Source: Streptomyces sp. NBC_01431 (GTDB taxonomy: Bacteria > Actinomycetota > Actinomycetes > Streptomycetales > Streptomycetaceae). From it: a stretch of DNA of 64,000 bases. Both the position numbers and the translations under genes were made by a program. The stretch's first letter is position 1, and each line of letters starts with the position of its first letter. The stretch lies in assembly GCF_036231355.1 (NCBI RefSeq), contig NZ_CP109496.1:248001-312000 (forward strand), read 5' to 3'. This document shows, one piece after another, positions 27,914-36,978 of the stretch. A model generated the notes under the pieces. The model worked only from the letters and a program-made list of their open reading frames with translations. It was not told where the DNA came from and did no database searches.

Positions 27914-28155
27914 GTGGCCAATCTGGTCTACAAACGGGTCTCGACCGACCAGCAGTCGACCGACCCCCAGAACCTTGTCCTCGCCGAGGCGGGCATCGAG
28001 GAGCCGGTCGTCTTGAAGGAGGAGCCCGGCACCTCCAGCCGCCTCCACCCGCTGCAGCGCCCGAAGTTCGGCGAGCTGCGCGCGCATGCGCGGCCGGGCG
28101 GCACCGTGCATGTCTCCAAGATGTTCCGCCTGGTGCGCGGCACCGGGCACATCCT
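27914..28155 (+). pseudogene. Serine recombinase N-terminal fragment
   Basis: MANLVYKRVSTDQQSTDPQN has the catalytic Ser in YKRVSTDQQ. It is followed by LVLAEAGIEEPVVLKEEPGT, SSRLHPLQRPKFGELRAHAR, PGGTVHVSKMFRLVRGT and GHIL. The start is a GTG preceded by GAGGAAGAG. Homology ends near 28155, and the open frame to 28312 does not look like the family. The rest of the catalytic domain and the HTH are missing. Confidence 0.75.
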
Positions 28156-28292
28156 CGGTGAGTGTCGCGTGCTGGATGGATCGCAGGCGGTCCTGAGGTA
28201 TCTGGCCGTCCAGGGGCATGGCCGACGGCAGAGCGCAGTGCTGGACGGCCGAGGGTACCGGCCCGTGTCGGGGGGTGGTGGGTCGACGGATG

Positions 28293-29231
28293 TCAGCCGG
28301 CGTGGGCGATGAAGTCGGTTATCGCGGCAGCGATGGCTTCGGGCTGTTCGTCGGGGATGAAGTGTCCAGCCTCGGGCACGACGATCGGGGTGGTGTTGTC
28401 GGCCCACGGACTGATGGAGGCGGCCATGTCCGCAACGGAGCCGTGGCTGCTGGAGATTCCGAGGATGGGCACGGTCAGGTGCCGCGACTTGAGCGCCTCG
28501 CGGTTCTTGCGTGCTGACTCCGCGGCGTCTCGGTAGTACGCGAGGGAGGCGCGCAGGCCGCCATCGGCGGCGACGGCCGCCGCGTAGTGGTCGAGTTCGG
28601 CGTCGTCGAACGTGTCGGGAGCCAGGGCCTTCACCTTGAGGAACCAGCCGACGTACTCGCGTTCGCGACCGGCAAGCAGTGTCTCGGGCAGCTCGGGCAC
28701 GATGTGGAACGCGAAGTGCCAGGTTTTCCACGCTCGATCCGGGTCGGTGGGAATCGCCTCCGGGAGAGTGATACCGGGAATCCCGGCGTCGAGCAGAGCG
28801 ACCCCGCGCAGGTGACTCTCGAAGGTGAGGGCGAGGGAGAAGGCGACCCAGGCGCCGATGTCGTGGGCGACCAGAAAGTACCTCGAAACTCCGAGCGCCT
28901 TCACGGCGGTGTGGACGTGCGTGGCAACCGTGTGCGTGTCATAGCTGCGCTCCGGGCGTTCGGAGTGGCCCTGGCCCGGCAGGTCGATCGCGATGACGTG
29001 GAACCGGTGGGTGAGGCTGGGCATCACCTTTCGCCAGGCCCACCAGGTTTGCGGGAATCCGGCGAGCAGGACGACGGTCGGGCCGTCCGGCCGTCCGCCT
29101 TCGACGGCATGAAGGCGGACGCCGTCCGCGTCGACCCAGCGGTGAGTGAATCCGGCCAGATGCTGCAGGGGCAGGTCGCGGATGGGGTTGCGCTCGGAGA
29201 CATGCGGAGTGCTGGTGGCTGGGCCGGTCAC
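28293..29231 (-). CDS. Alpha/beta hydrolase, epoxide-hydrolase-like
   Basis: A ~312-residue alpha/beta hydrolase. It has VVLLAGFPQTWWAWRKVMPS (oxyanion region HGxP-like as AGFP), VIAIDLPGQGHSERP, nucleophile elbow VAHDIGAWVAF with Asp as nucleophile, and EAGHFIPDEQP with the catalytic His. An Asp nucleophile points to epoxide hydrolase or dehalogenase rather than esterase. GGAGG directly touches the ATG at 29240, too close to serve it. The GTG at 29231 (VTGPATSTP) lies 9 bases after that ribosome site and is the better start. It is divergent from a TetR gene with a palindrome between them. Confidence 0.82.
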   Translation of the reverse strand: MTGPATSTPHVSERNPIRDLPLQHLAGFTHRWVDADGVRLHAVEGGRPDGPTVVLLAGFPQTWWAWRKVMPSLTHRFHVIAIDLPGQGHSERPERSYDTHTVATHVHTAVKALGVSRYFLVAHDIGAWVAFSLALTFESHLRGVALLDAGIPGITLPEAIPTDPDRAWKTWHFAFHIVPELPETLLAGREREYVGWFLKVKALAPDTFDDAELDHYAAAVAADGGLRASLAYYRDAAESARKNREALKSRHLTVPILGISSSHGSVADMAASISPWADNTTPIVVPEAGHFIPDEQPEAIAAAITDFIAHAG

Positions 29232-29378
29232 GGGGATCATCCTCCGTCGGTGTCAGGTATCAGGTGTCAGGTTGGGACGGTGTGGCTGATGGCGGTGGCC
29301 GGGACCGCGCGGTGTTTCTGTCCAGCGGGCGTGAGGTGAGCGGCACGCCTGGCCATGATCACGCCCGAAGGCTAACAC

Positions 29379-29402
29379 ATCTTGAACTGATCAGTTCAAG
29401 AT
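29379..29402. promoter_or_regulatory. Perfect 24-bp palindromic operator
   Basis: ATCTTGAACTGA followed by its exact complement lies between the divergent hydrolase and TetR genes, about 55 bases upstream of the TetR start. A perfect palindrome of this size is a typical TetR binding site, so the regulator probably controls itself and the hydrolase gene. Confidence 0.75.
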
Positions 29403-29456
29403 AGAATGGGTGGGCACACAGTCCGAACCATCGACGCATCGGCAAGGAAGTACCGC

Positions 29457-30101
29457 GTGGCAGGCAAGAAGCAGTTCGACATGGACACGGCGCTCGACGC
29501 CGCGATGATCCAGTTCTGGCGCGACGGCTACGCCGACACCTCATTGGACGATCTGTCTCGGGCGACCGGTCTGAACCGCAGTTCCATCTACTCCTCTTTC
29601 GGCGACAAGGACACGCTCTTTCTGCGCTGCCTGGATCGCTACGCCGCGCGCTACGGCGCGAAGTACGACGCCGCCCTGTCGAGCGCGGCCGCGGAACCCG
29701 TTGTCGCTCTGCGTGCGTTCTTCGACGTCACTCTTGAGCGCATCGCTGATCCCGAACTGCCTGATGGATGTCTGATTGCCCAGTCGGCCATGGCGATTGC
29801 GGGACTGAGGCCGAGCGTCGTAGCGCACGTCAAGCAGGCGCTCGGCTTGCAGCGCCTGCGCCTGCGCGCCGCGCTGAAGGCCGGTCGGCTGACCGACCAG
29901 GACGCCGACGCCTTCGCTGTACACGCGGCCGCCGTGAACCAGTCCCTCGCCGTCATGAGCAGGGCCGGGGCGAGCCCGGCACAGCTCCTGGCCATCGTCG
30001 GCGTGACCGTCGACGCACTGTCGCAGGTGTTGCGCGGGTATCGAACTCTGAAAGAGCCGTCGGAGTTGCCGTCTGGTGCGCACAGTCGCGTCGTGAGCTG
30101 A
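29457..30101 (+). CDS. TetR-family regulator
   Basis: A 214-residue repressor-type protein. The HTH spans KQFDMDTALDAAMIQFWRDG, YADTSLDDLSRATGLNRSSI and YSSFGDKDTLFLRCLDRY. The ligand domain begins with PVVALRAFFDVTLERIADP and contains GCLIAQSAMAIAG, a pattern of the YcdC/AcrR-like group. The GTG at 29457 has AAGGAAG 8 bases upstream and gives a standard N-terminus; the ATG at 29406 sits against the palindrome and lacks a ribosome site. It is expected to bind 29379-29402. Confidence 0.85.
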   Translation: MAGKKQFDMDTALDAAMIQFWRDGYADTSLDDLSRATGLNRSSIYSSFGDKDTLFLRCLDRYAARYGAKYDAALSSAAAEPVVALRAFFDVTLERIADPELPDGCLIAQSAMAIAGLRPSVVAHVKQALGLQRLRLRAALKAGRLTDQDADAFAVHAAAVNQSLAVMSRAGASPAQLLAIVGVTVDALSQVLRGYRTLKEPSELPSGAHSRVVS

Positions 30102-30556
30102 GGCGTGTGTGCCAGTGGTGCCAAGGGGCTCGGCCTGGTGGTGCGTCGTCCATCGGACCAGGCCAGGCGGAGGGGTAGGTCCAGGGTCGGGGGGATTCGC
30201 CGCATGATCTCGGTGAGAAGGCGGAATCCCTGCACCTCGAAGGCGCTGACCCCACGACAGGAACGAAGTGTGACTGCCGTACGGGGTGACGTCTGCTCTC
30301 GCCCTCCCCGGCGATCCCCGGCGATCCCCGGTTCAGGCTGCCTCCAACTTCACCTCGTCGCTACGACGGCGAGGCGACGGTGGTCTGCACCTCCGTCCGA
30401 AACAACAGCGCCTCGTGGCGCACCGACAGCGTTCTTACCTGCACCCCAAGGAGCCTGCGCTCGCGGGTGGCGCGGCCGGGCTGTTCCAGGTAGTCGACGA
30501 GCCGGAGGAGCGGCACGCTGCGTGCCAACCCCGGCGGAGCCGGGGAAACGGTTTGC
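30102..30556. other. Gap, no firmly supported gene
   Basis: Between the convergent TetR and LuxR genes. On the minus strand LLRLVDYLEQPGRATRERRL, then LGVQVRTLSVRHEALLFRTE looks coding-like and may be the tail of a lost gene, but no start or family could be assigned. A short direct repeat, CGGCGATCCCCGGCGATCCC, lies near 30310. Confidence 0.4.
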
Positions 30557-31591
30557 TCACAGGTCCAGGATGGTGGCCACCAGTTCGCGGCGGCTGCGGA
30601 CACCGGTCTTCACGAAGACGCTCTTCAGGTGGTCCTGGACGGTGGCTGCGGTGATATGCAGTTCCATGGCAATGGCCCGTGAGGGCAGGCCGGCGACGAC
30701 CCGCGCCAAGACGTCCCGCTCGCGCGGCGTGAGCCCGTACGCGAGCAGCAGTACCTCGGCCACGTCGGCGGCCGGCGTCGGGTGCATCGTCACGGCGAGG
30801 GGCGCCGGGTTTGGGCCACCGCTCAGGGATGAGGCGTGCACCGAGAGCCACCGGCCCGACCGGCCGCGGATCCGCCCATAGGCCGGCAGCGTCGCGCCTC
30901 TCCCTCGCGCGGCGACCTCCAGGATCGCGATGGGCAGCTCCGCCGCGGACCAGGCCAGTTCGTCCCGCCAGAGTTTCGCGGCCGGATTCTCCGAGAGCAG
31001 CCGCAGGTCCTGATCGAGCAGGAGCACACCCGCCTCGGCCGGGCTGGGAGAGGCGTCGGCGGGTGCCCGGTAAACGGCCCGGCGCAGGGCCGCAGCCACC
31101 GGGGCGGACAGCCGCCGCAGAACCTCGACGTCTGCCGGGGTGAAGTCGGGCCGCCCACCGCCGCGGAACAGGGCGATTGCGCCCCAACACCCGCGGTCCA
31201 CCACGAAGCTCGCCCGCAGCTCGTGGCGCGCGTCGATCAGCGGGAGCACGGCCCGGTACCGGTGGCTGGACTCCAGGGCGCCGCCGGTGGCCGTACTGAG
31301 CGTGCCCGCGGATACCTCGGAGCGGGCGAGCGCCGCGAACTTCAGTACGTCGTCCACCAGATACTCGTTGTGCACGGCGGCTACGGCCGCAGCCGCCGTG
31401 AGCCCGGCACTCACGTCGTCGGTGATCAGCAACGTTGTCGGGTCGATCGCGCCGAAACAATAGGAGTCGGCCGGGACGAGCCGCGTCAGCCGCTTGATGA
31501 TCCGGCGTCGCAGCTCCCGCGAGCCGAGGTCGAGACGGCAGATCCCCTCGATGTCGCGCACGGTCTCGCGCCGGGCCACCGGGGAACTCAC
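30557..31591 (-). CDS. LuxR-family transcriptional regulator
   Basis: A 344-residue protein. The N-terminal ~270 residues look like a GAF/PAS-type sensor (RLVPADSYCFGAIDPTTLLI, CWGAIALFRGGGRPDFTPAD, AGVLLLDQDLRLLSENPAA). The C-terminal HTH is LTPRERDVLARVVAGLPSRA, then ITAATVQDHLKSVFVKTGVR. The GTG at 31591 is the first in-frame start that leaves the divergent gene free; starts further upstream would overlap that gene. An inverted repeat at 31605-31620 lies just before it and may be its own operator. It is divergent from a 134-residue hypothetical protein gene. Confidence 0.8.
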   Translation of the reverse strand: MSSPVARRETVRDIEGICRLDLGSRELRRRIIKRLTRLVPADSYCFGAIDPTTLLITDDVSAGLTAAAAVAAVHNEYLVDDVLKFAALARSEVSAGTLSTATGGALESSHRYRAVLPLIDARHELRASFVVDRGCWGAIALFRGGGRPDFTPADVEVLRRLSAPVAAALRRAVYRAPADASPSPAEAGVLLLDQDLRLLSENPAAKLWRDELAWSAAELPIAILEVAARGRGATLPAYGRIRGRSGRWLSVHASSLSGGPNPAPLAVTMHPTPAADVAEVLLLAYGLTPRERDVLARVVAGLPSRAIAMELHITAATVQDHLKSVFVKTGVRSRRELVATILDL

Positions 31592-31604
31592 CGGCCGAAC
31601 GATA

Positions 31605-31620
31605 TCCCAGAAGTGTGGGA
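31605..31620. promoter_or_regulatory. Inverted repeat in LuxR/hypothetical divergent region
   Basis: TCCCA-N6-TGGGA between the LuxR-type gene and the gene at 31695. It is short but centred in the only intergenic DNA shared by the two promoters. Confidence 0.35.
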
Positions 31621-31694
31621 TGACCGCGCGACCGCCCCGACGCCTACCCTCGGTCCGGAAAACGGAAGACACCGGCAACAGGAGGTATCGCAGC

Positions 31695-32099
31695 ATGTCC
31701 CCGTCCATGCTCACCGTCGGACTTGATCCCGCGCTGGTGGACGACGCGCCCTCGTCGCGGGCGGCGTTCCCGGAGATCGACGCCGAAGCGGTCCGGGCCG
31801 GAGTGGCCGCCGGGCGGGCCCGGCTCGAGGAGCTCGGCTTCACTGTCGACGTCTGCCTGCTCGACTACGGCCGCACGGCCGAGGCGGTCTACCGCGCCGC
31901 GCTGTCCGGGAAGGACTACGACGTCGTGATGGTCGGCGCCGGCGTCCGGCTGGACCCGGAGCTGACCCCACTCTTCGAGGTCTTGGTCGACACCACCCGC
32001 GAACTGGCACCCCGCGCGAAGCTCTGTTTCAACGTGAGCCCCTCGACCACCGCCGAGGCTGTCCAGCGGTGGTGGCCCGAACGCAAGCCACTGGACTGA
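31695..32099 (+). CDS. Conserved hypothetical protein
   Basis: A 134-residue protein with AGGAGG 9 bases before the ATG. It has an alternating Rossmann-like pattern: MLTVGLDPALVD, FPEIDAEAVRAGVAAG, LGFTVDVCLLDYGRTAEAVY, YDVVMVGAGVRLDPELTPLF and APRAKLCFNVSPSTTAEAVQ. I recall similar small actinobacterial proteins without a known role. It is divergent from the LuxR-type gene, which may regulate it. Confidence 0.7.
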   Translation: MSPSMLTVGLDPALVDDAPSSRAAFPEIDAEAVRAGVAAGRARLEELGFTVDVCLLDYGRTAEAVYRAALSGKDYDVVMVGAGVRLDPELTPLFEVLVDTTRELAPRAKLCFNVSPSTTAEAVQRWWPERKPLD

Positions 32100-32202
32100 T
32101 AGTTCAGCCGTCGAATGTGGTCTCCATGGCTGGAATGCGGCAAACAGACTCCGGTAGCGGCGGCAGGGCCCGGCGAACCGGACAGAGGAAAGGTGCGAAC
32201 AC

Positions 32203-32904
32203 ATGGGTGCCAGCAACGCCGTCGCCGACACCGGGACGGGAGGGCTCGACCCAGTAGAGCCGCCGGTTCCCGCGTCGGACAAGATCGAGGTGGGCGCCTC
32301 GGGGGAACGCCTGGTGCTCTTCACGGACGCGGTCACCGCGATCTCCATAACCCTGCTGGTCCTACCGCTGGTGGACCTCGTCCCAGAGGCCGCGTCCGCC
32401 CACAAGAGCGCCAGCGAGGTGATCACCGGCCACCTCGACCAGATCTGGAGCTTCCTGCTCAGCTTCGCGGTCGTCGCGAACATCTGGCGGGAGCACCACC
32501 GGACCTTCTCGTCCGTCGCGAAGCTCACCCGCTCTCTGATCATATGGAACATGGGGTGGCTGCTCTCCGTCGTCGTGCTCCCCCTCCCGACGGAGATGAT
32601 CGGCACCTTCGGCCGCGACCGATTCGTGGGGGCGCTCTACTACTCAACCCTCCTGGCCAACATGGTCTGCCGCTACGCGATGCTGAGGATCCTGAAAACC
32701 ACCCCGGCACTCGTCGAGGATGACGGCCAGGCGGCCCGCCAGAGGACCGAGGACCTGTACACCGAGAGCTACCTCAACGTCTTGGCCCTGGTCATCGCCT
32801 TCGCCATAGCGTTCGCCGTGCCTGTCCTGCAGTACTACAGCCTGCTACTGCTCACCGTCCTGCCGAGGCTGGCGCGTCTCCGACGCCGGCGCACCCCCCA
32901 CTGA
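32203..32904 (+). CDS. TMEM175-family (DUF1211) potassium channel protein
   Basis: A 233-residue membrane protein. The first helix carries RLVLFTDAVTAISITLLVLP, the FSD-type selectivity motif of the TMEM175/DUF1211 family (here FTD). More helices follow: IWSFLLSFAVVANIWREHHR, IIWNMGWLLSVVVLPLPTEM, LYYSTLLANMVCRYAMLRIL and ALVIAFAIAFAVPVLQYYSL. Six segments agree with a single bacterial repeat that assembles as a tetramer. AGGAAAGG precedes the ATG. It follows the hypothetical gene by about 100 bases and may be co-transcribed. Confidence 0.85.
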   Translation: MGASNAVADTGTGGLDPVEPPVPASDKIEVGASGERLVLFTDAVTAISITLLVLPLVDLVPEAASAHKSASEVITGHLDQIWSFLLSFAVVANIWREHHRTFSSVAKLTRSLIIWNMGWLLSVVVLPLPTEMIGTFGRDRFVGALYYSTLLANMVCRYAMLRILKTTPALVEDDGQAARQRTEDLYTESYLNVLALVIAFAIAFAVPVLQYYSLLLLTVLPRLARLRRRRTPH

Positions 32905-33004
32905 CCATCGGATGACGTCGACGACGCCCGTCCCCTGCCGTCACCATCGGCTACGAGTCCGCCTGCTCCGGGAAGGACGACACCTTAGACCCAATGCCGT
33001 TGCT

Positions 33005-33430
33005 TTACGGGTCTGGAGGTGGGGGTCGTTTGATGCGGATGGCTTGGGTGCCGGTGTGGGTGGGCTGAGGCCACGGGTAGTGCTCGGCTCGCTTGAACCA
33101 GTATTTGGGCATCCTGCGCTTGACGACACGGGGCTGGCTGCGGGCCCGTCTGGCGGGCAGGAGCCTTTCCAGCGGGTCCTCTTGGAGTACTTGCAGTGCT
33201 TTGACCAAGAGTTCAGGGGAAAAACCGCCCGGCGTTACTGTCACACTGAGTCGGGCGGACCGCAGAGTCTCGGTGAAAGAGATGCGGTCCGGGTCGAGTT
33301 TTCGTGTGGCTGCGGTTCTCGGCATCAGTTCCCGCAGCGCGTGGTGGACCAGCAGGTGAGCCCAGATCTGTTGGAGGACACCATCAAGTGTCTTGCTGCT
33401 GAGGATGAGCCGCCCTGCGTTCCTCGGACA
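33005..33430 (-). pseudogene. IS4-family transposase C-terminal fragment
   Basis: LILSSKTLDGVLQQIWAHLL, VHHALRELM, DPDRISFTETLRSARLSV and RSQPRVVKRRMPKYWFKR form the end of an actinobacterial IS4-like transposase, including the Glu-downstream helix and basic tail. The DDE core is missing, and the sequence upstream switches to an IS3 scrap. Confidence 0.75.
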
Positions 33431-33447
33431 GTGGCGTTGAGGGGTTT

Positions 33448-33590
33448 CTATGCTGCGGCCTGCAACTCTTCGTACTCGGCGTGCACTTCTGCGGGGGTTC
33501 GGTAGCCGAGGCCGGAGTGGAGGCGTTTGTGATTGTAGAACATCTCGATGTATCGGACGATTGCCCGGCGAGCGTGCGCGCGCGTCGGGA
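33448..33590 (-). pseudogene. IS3-family OrfB C-terminal scrap
   Basis: RAIVRYIEMFYNHKRLHSGL, then GYRTPAEVHAEYEELQAAA before the stop, is the standard ending of IS3 OrfB. Nothing of the core is left. Confidence 0.8.
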
Positions 33591-33630
33591 GTCCACTCCC
33601 TGACCAGGACGCGCCGGTCAAGGCTGCGGC

Positions 33631-34017
33631 GACCGCGATCCGCCTCCGCTGGCGGTCCTCCAGTTCTTCCGCGCCTCCAAGGCAGGCGATGCCGATGTCT
33701 GGGCCCAGGCTTTTGCCGCCGACGGTGTCTTCCACGACCCGGTCGGCGCACCGCCCATTACCGGCCGCGCCGCCATCCGCGATTTCATCGCTTCTGTGCT
33801 GCCCAACTTCCAGCCCTTCCTCGGTCTGCCCCCCCTGGAGGCGCACACAGTCGGCAACCGGGTCGCCGTCTCCTGGCGCGGCGCCGCCGTCGCCCTGGAC
33901 GGCAAGCCGGTCAACTGGTCCGGCATCAACATCTACGAACTGGGCGAGGACGGCCTCATCCAGGACGCCAAGGCGTACTTCAACCACGCCGCCTTCCAAG
34001 CCCAGCTCGCCGGCTAG
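33631..34017 (+). pseudogene. SnoaL/NTF2-like protein, 5' truncated
   Basis: The open frame reads LAVLQFFRASKAGDADVWAQ, AFAADGVFHDPVGAPPITGR, AAIRDFIASVLPNFQPFLG, GNRVAVSWRGAAVALDGKPV and NWSGINIYELGEDGLIQDAK, then stops. This is a nearly complete NTF2-like fold. An in-frame stop lies just upstream and no start with a ribosome site is seen. The gene appears cut at its 5' end by the IS3 scrap; a shorter product from a GTG at 33796 is unlikely to fold. Confidence 0.6.
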
Positions 34018-34404
34018 GCCCGGACCACAGCTCCCGGTGCGGGCCCGGACGAATGCACAGCACGAGCCCGTACCGGGTCCGCACCATGGCCCACCAGGAC
34101 GCGAGCCTCGGCCCACAGCCGCACCGTGTCGGGCGAGTGCTTCTCTCGCCCCAGGTATTCCGAGTACACCCCTACTGGGGCCACGACCAGCCACCCCGGT
34201 CGAGGACGACGCAGGCCACCTCATCGCCGGTCACAACACGCTGCCGAACAGCCGCGGTACCGACCGTACAGATCGGCAGGGGCGTGCAGGCACGATCGTC
34301 AGCGGCGTCACCGTCACGGGCGAATTACCCCGGATAGAGCCATAGATAGGAGCCGTTGCGGCAGTGGATCGACTCGTCGCCGTCGTCAGCGGCGCCAGCT
34401 CAGA
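34018..34404. other. Gap, no supported gene
   Basis: Between two broken genes. No convincing frame on either strand. Confidence 0.45.
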
Positions 34405-34640
34405 ACACCGGACAGCACCTGATCTCCCTGGTCCTGGGCGGCGACCCCGATGATCCGCGCAACATCTGGGTCGAACCGCCCTCCCCCGCCCACAAACCCG
34501 GCGGCGGCCCCAACAACCCCAAAGACACCGTCGAAGCCAAACTGTCCAACGCCGTCTACTCAGGCAAAATCCAGCTGGCCGCGGCACACAACGCCATCGC
34601 CACCAACTGGACCACCGCACTGGCCAAACTCGGCCTCACC
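34405..34640 (+). pseudogene. Secreted-type hypothetical protein fragment
   Basis: GQHLISLVLGGDPDDPRNIW, then NPKDTVEAKLSNAVYSG and LAAAHNAIATNWTTALAKLG, resembles the C-terminal half of small actinobacterial exported proteins with a DHLISLxLGG block. The signal peptide and N-terminal half are missing. Confidence 0.5.
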
Positions 34641-34699
34641 CGAGGACTGTCCCGTACCTGCCGGTCCTGGGTGATGCGGCTGAGCCGCACACCCAATCC

Positions 34700-34998
34700 G
34701 GCTCGCGGTGTGCCGCACACGCCGGACCGCGAGCAGGCACCCCACGCTTGCACCGTCGACCAGGGCGCGAAGTACCAGCAGTACAAGCGCAGTCCCTCTT
34801 CCGCGCGACGACCGGCCAGGGCTGACAGGTGATCCAGGAGAGAGCCACCACGCTTTCCGGATGAATCGCATCACCCGGCTCAGAGACAACCTCAGCCCAC
34901 GCAACAGCTGTAGCTCGGAGCCGATCCCTTGCCGCCGTGGCCAACGCAGTGCACAGCGGCTCGGGGAGGGCGAAGACCATGAAGTCGTCGTTGGCCAT
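34700..34998 (-). pseudogene. Hypothetical protein, frameshifted
   Basis: From ATG 34998 the minus strand reads MANDDFMVFALPEPLCTALA, TAARDRLRATAVAWAEVVSE and PGDAIHPESVVA. One base out of frame it continues LLDHLSALAG, then GLRLYCWYFAPW. The pattern looks like one short actinobacterial protein of unknown function broken by a frameshift near 34845. Confidence 0.45.
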
Positions 34999-35115
34999 GG
35001 GCGCCACGTCACGAAACGGGCTCTCCACGCCTGTCAGCAGGGCGCCCCACTATGTCTTCACCTGTTCGGGTGGCGGTACTGCCGGGCGTCTGCCCTGGTA
35101 GGCGTTGCGTCTGTG

Positions 35116-35970
35116 ATGGTCACTACTATGAGTGATGAACTGAACGTCAGGGGAATTCGCCGGTTGTGCCGGCGCCCGTGGCAGTGGGTCGCGAGTTCAG
35201 TGGCGGCGGCCGCGGCCCTGCTTCTGCCGGTGGCTGCGGCCGAGGGGTTCCTGGCGGCGCCAGCCAGTGCGGTGGTCGGCGGCCAGGAGGTCTCCCCCAG
35301 GTTCAAGTACCCGTTCATGGTCTCCCTCGGATACAGAGGGAGTCACTCCTGCGGCGGCACGGTGGTCGCGGCGCGCTGGGTCCTCACGGCCGCGCACTGC
35401 ACGAACGGGGCGACAAGCTCGTGGACTGTCAGGCTCCACCGGCACGACCTGAGCAAGACGGACGCCGAGGAGCAGGGGCACACGTACAAGGTCGTCGAAA
35501 GGATCAAACATCCGCAGTACGACGCCGTCACCAGCGACAGCGATATCGCGCTGTGGAAGCTCGACAGCGACCTGCCGCGCGGCTCCTTTGCCGCGTTGCC
35601 GGCACAGGGGACCGGCCCGGCCGCGGGCACGCCGGTACGCGTCATCGGATGGGGCACCACCAGTGAGAGCGGACCTCTCTCCCCAGTCCTGAGAGAAGCG
35701 ACCCAGTCAGTGGTGGACCACGAGTACTGCGACAACGCCTACAAGAACCATGGCCCCATCACCGGCAACATGGTGTGTGGGGAGAACCCTCAGACACAGC
35801 GCGGCGCCGCCTGCGTGGGCGATAGCGGCGGAACATCCTTCACCACGGGGCCGGCCCCTGAGCTGGTCGGCCTCGTCTCCGGAGGGGAAGGTTGTGGGAG
35901 AAAGGGCAAGCCCGACGTCGAGACCCGCATCGCTCCGTTCGTGTCCTGGATCAAGAACACCACCACCTAG
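35116..35970 (+). CDS. Secreted S1-family (chymotrypsin-fold) serine protease
   Basis: A 284-residue exported protease. A basic N-terminus and hydrophobic core end in PASA, immediately followed by VVGGQEV. Signal cleavage would therefore directly create the mature N-terminus needed for activity, with no propeptide. Catalytic His is in WVLTAAHC, Asp in SDSDIALWKL and Ser in CVGDSGGTSF. Residues before the Ser read GAACVGDSGG, so the position equivalent to trypsin Asp189 is Ala, arguing against trypsin-like specificity. Cysteines support the usual disulfides. The start is 35116 or 35128. It stands alone. Confidence 0.88.
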   Translation: MVTTMSDELNVRGIRRLCRRPWQWVASSVAAAAALLLPVAAAEGFLAAPASAVVGGQEVSPRFKYPFMVSLGYRGSHSCGGTVVAARWVLTAAHCTNGATSSWTVRLHRHDLSKTDAEEQGHTYKVVERIKHPQYDAVTSDSDIALWKLDSDLPRGSFAALPAQGTGPAAGTPVRVIGWGTTSESGPLSPVLREATQSVVDHEYCDNAYKNHGPITGNMVCGENPQTQRGAACVGDSGGTSFTTGPAPELVGLVSGGEGCGRKGKPDVETRIAPFVSWIKNTTT

Positions 35971-36123
35971 AACGCACGGCTCCGACCGGGAGTCCCCGAA
36001 GTGGGCCGCGCCCATCGCCTGCAGGGTCGATGCCGCTCTCCTGGTCGTGGTCACGACCGCCGAGCGCAGTCCCCCACTGGACCGGACACCAACTGCCTCC
36101 CGAGCTGCTTCGGTCAAGCCCTG

Positions 36124-36900
36124 TCACCCAGCGATCACTTCTGGTCCGCAGGAAATTCTGCGGGCCCTTGGCCGCACCAGGTGGCCCTGGGCGTCACGGA
36201 TGTGAGCCATGCGTTCCTTCCATGCCTGCGCGACCTGCGGTGTCAGCCGCAGCGAGTCGATGCCGGGATGATGAACCTCCAGGTCGCGCCAGAACAGCCG
36301 GCGCAGGTTGCGGGCGATGGAACGCAGCGAGACGTGGTCGAGTTCGGGAGCCCGCTCGGTGAAGTACTCGACCAGTAGATCGCGGACGGGCCAGCACTCG
36401 ATGCCGTACCCGTCGACGATCTGCTCGACGCTGCGGCGGCCCTCGATACGAAGCACTCGAAGCCGCAACGGTGCGCTGGCCGGCAGCACGCCGGTCTCCT
36501 TGAGCAGGGCGTAGAACAACGGGCGCCCCGCGCTGCCCCGGAAGTGGTGTTCGTCCAAGGCAGCTGTCAGCTCGATGCAGTCGCCGACGGTGATGTCGCT
36601 GACCAGGCCGCCCTTGCGGATCACGATCCAGGTGAGCTTGTTCAGGGCGTCGGACCTGGCCGCGGCCGTCGCCTGCCAGCCAGTCGGTCAAGGCGCTGGA
36701 AAGCCTCAGGATCGCTGACCGCCCGGGTCTCGGCGAGCATCACCGTCACACGTTGCCTCAGCAGCCACGGGTAACTGGGCCGGATCGCTTGCCCGGCGAC
36801 CAGGAGCACCAGCCCCGTGGCGTACAGAACCTGCATGCCGCGAGGCTCCAGAAGCCCGGCCGTCAGACGACCCCCGTCCCCCAGCCGACCGCGGGGTTCG
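36124..36900 (-). pseudogene. Tn554-type/tyrosine integrase, N-terminal part, frameshifted
   Basis: Minus strand: PSYPWLLRQRVTVMLAETRA and VSDPEAFQRLDRLAG, then, after a shift near 36670, DALNKLTWIVIRKGGLVSDI, TVGDCIELTAALDEHHFRG, SAGRPLFYALLKETGVLPA, IDGYGIECWPVRDLLVEYFTE-like sequence (with V for I) and LEVHHPGIDSLRLTPQVA. It resembles the long N-terminal region of large actinobacterial site-specific integrases found in TnpA/B-type modules. The catalytic Arg-His-Arg-Tyr domain is absent. Confidence 0.55.
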
Positions 36901-36978
36901 GACGCAGCCAGTTCGGCCTGCATCCGAGCAGGCTTCCCACTCTGCGGCATGACGCACAGGGGCGGCCCGCGCCCAGAA

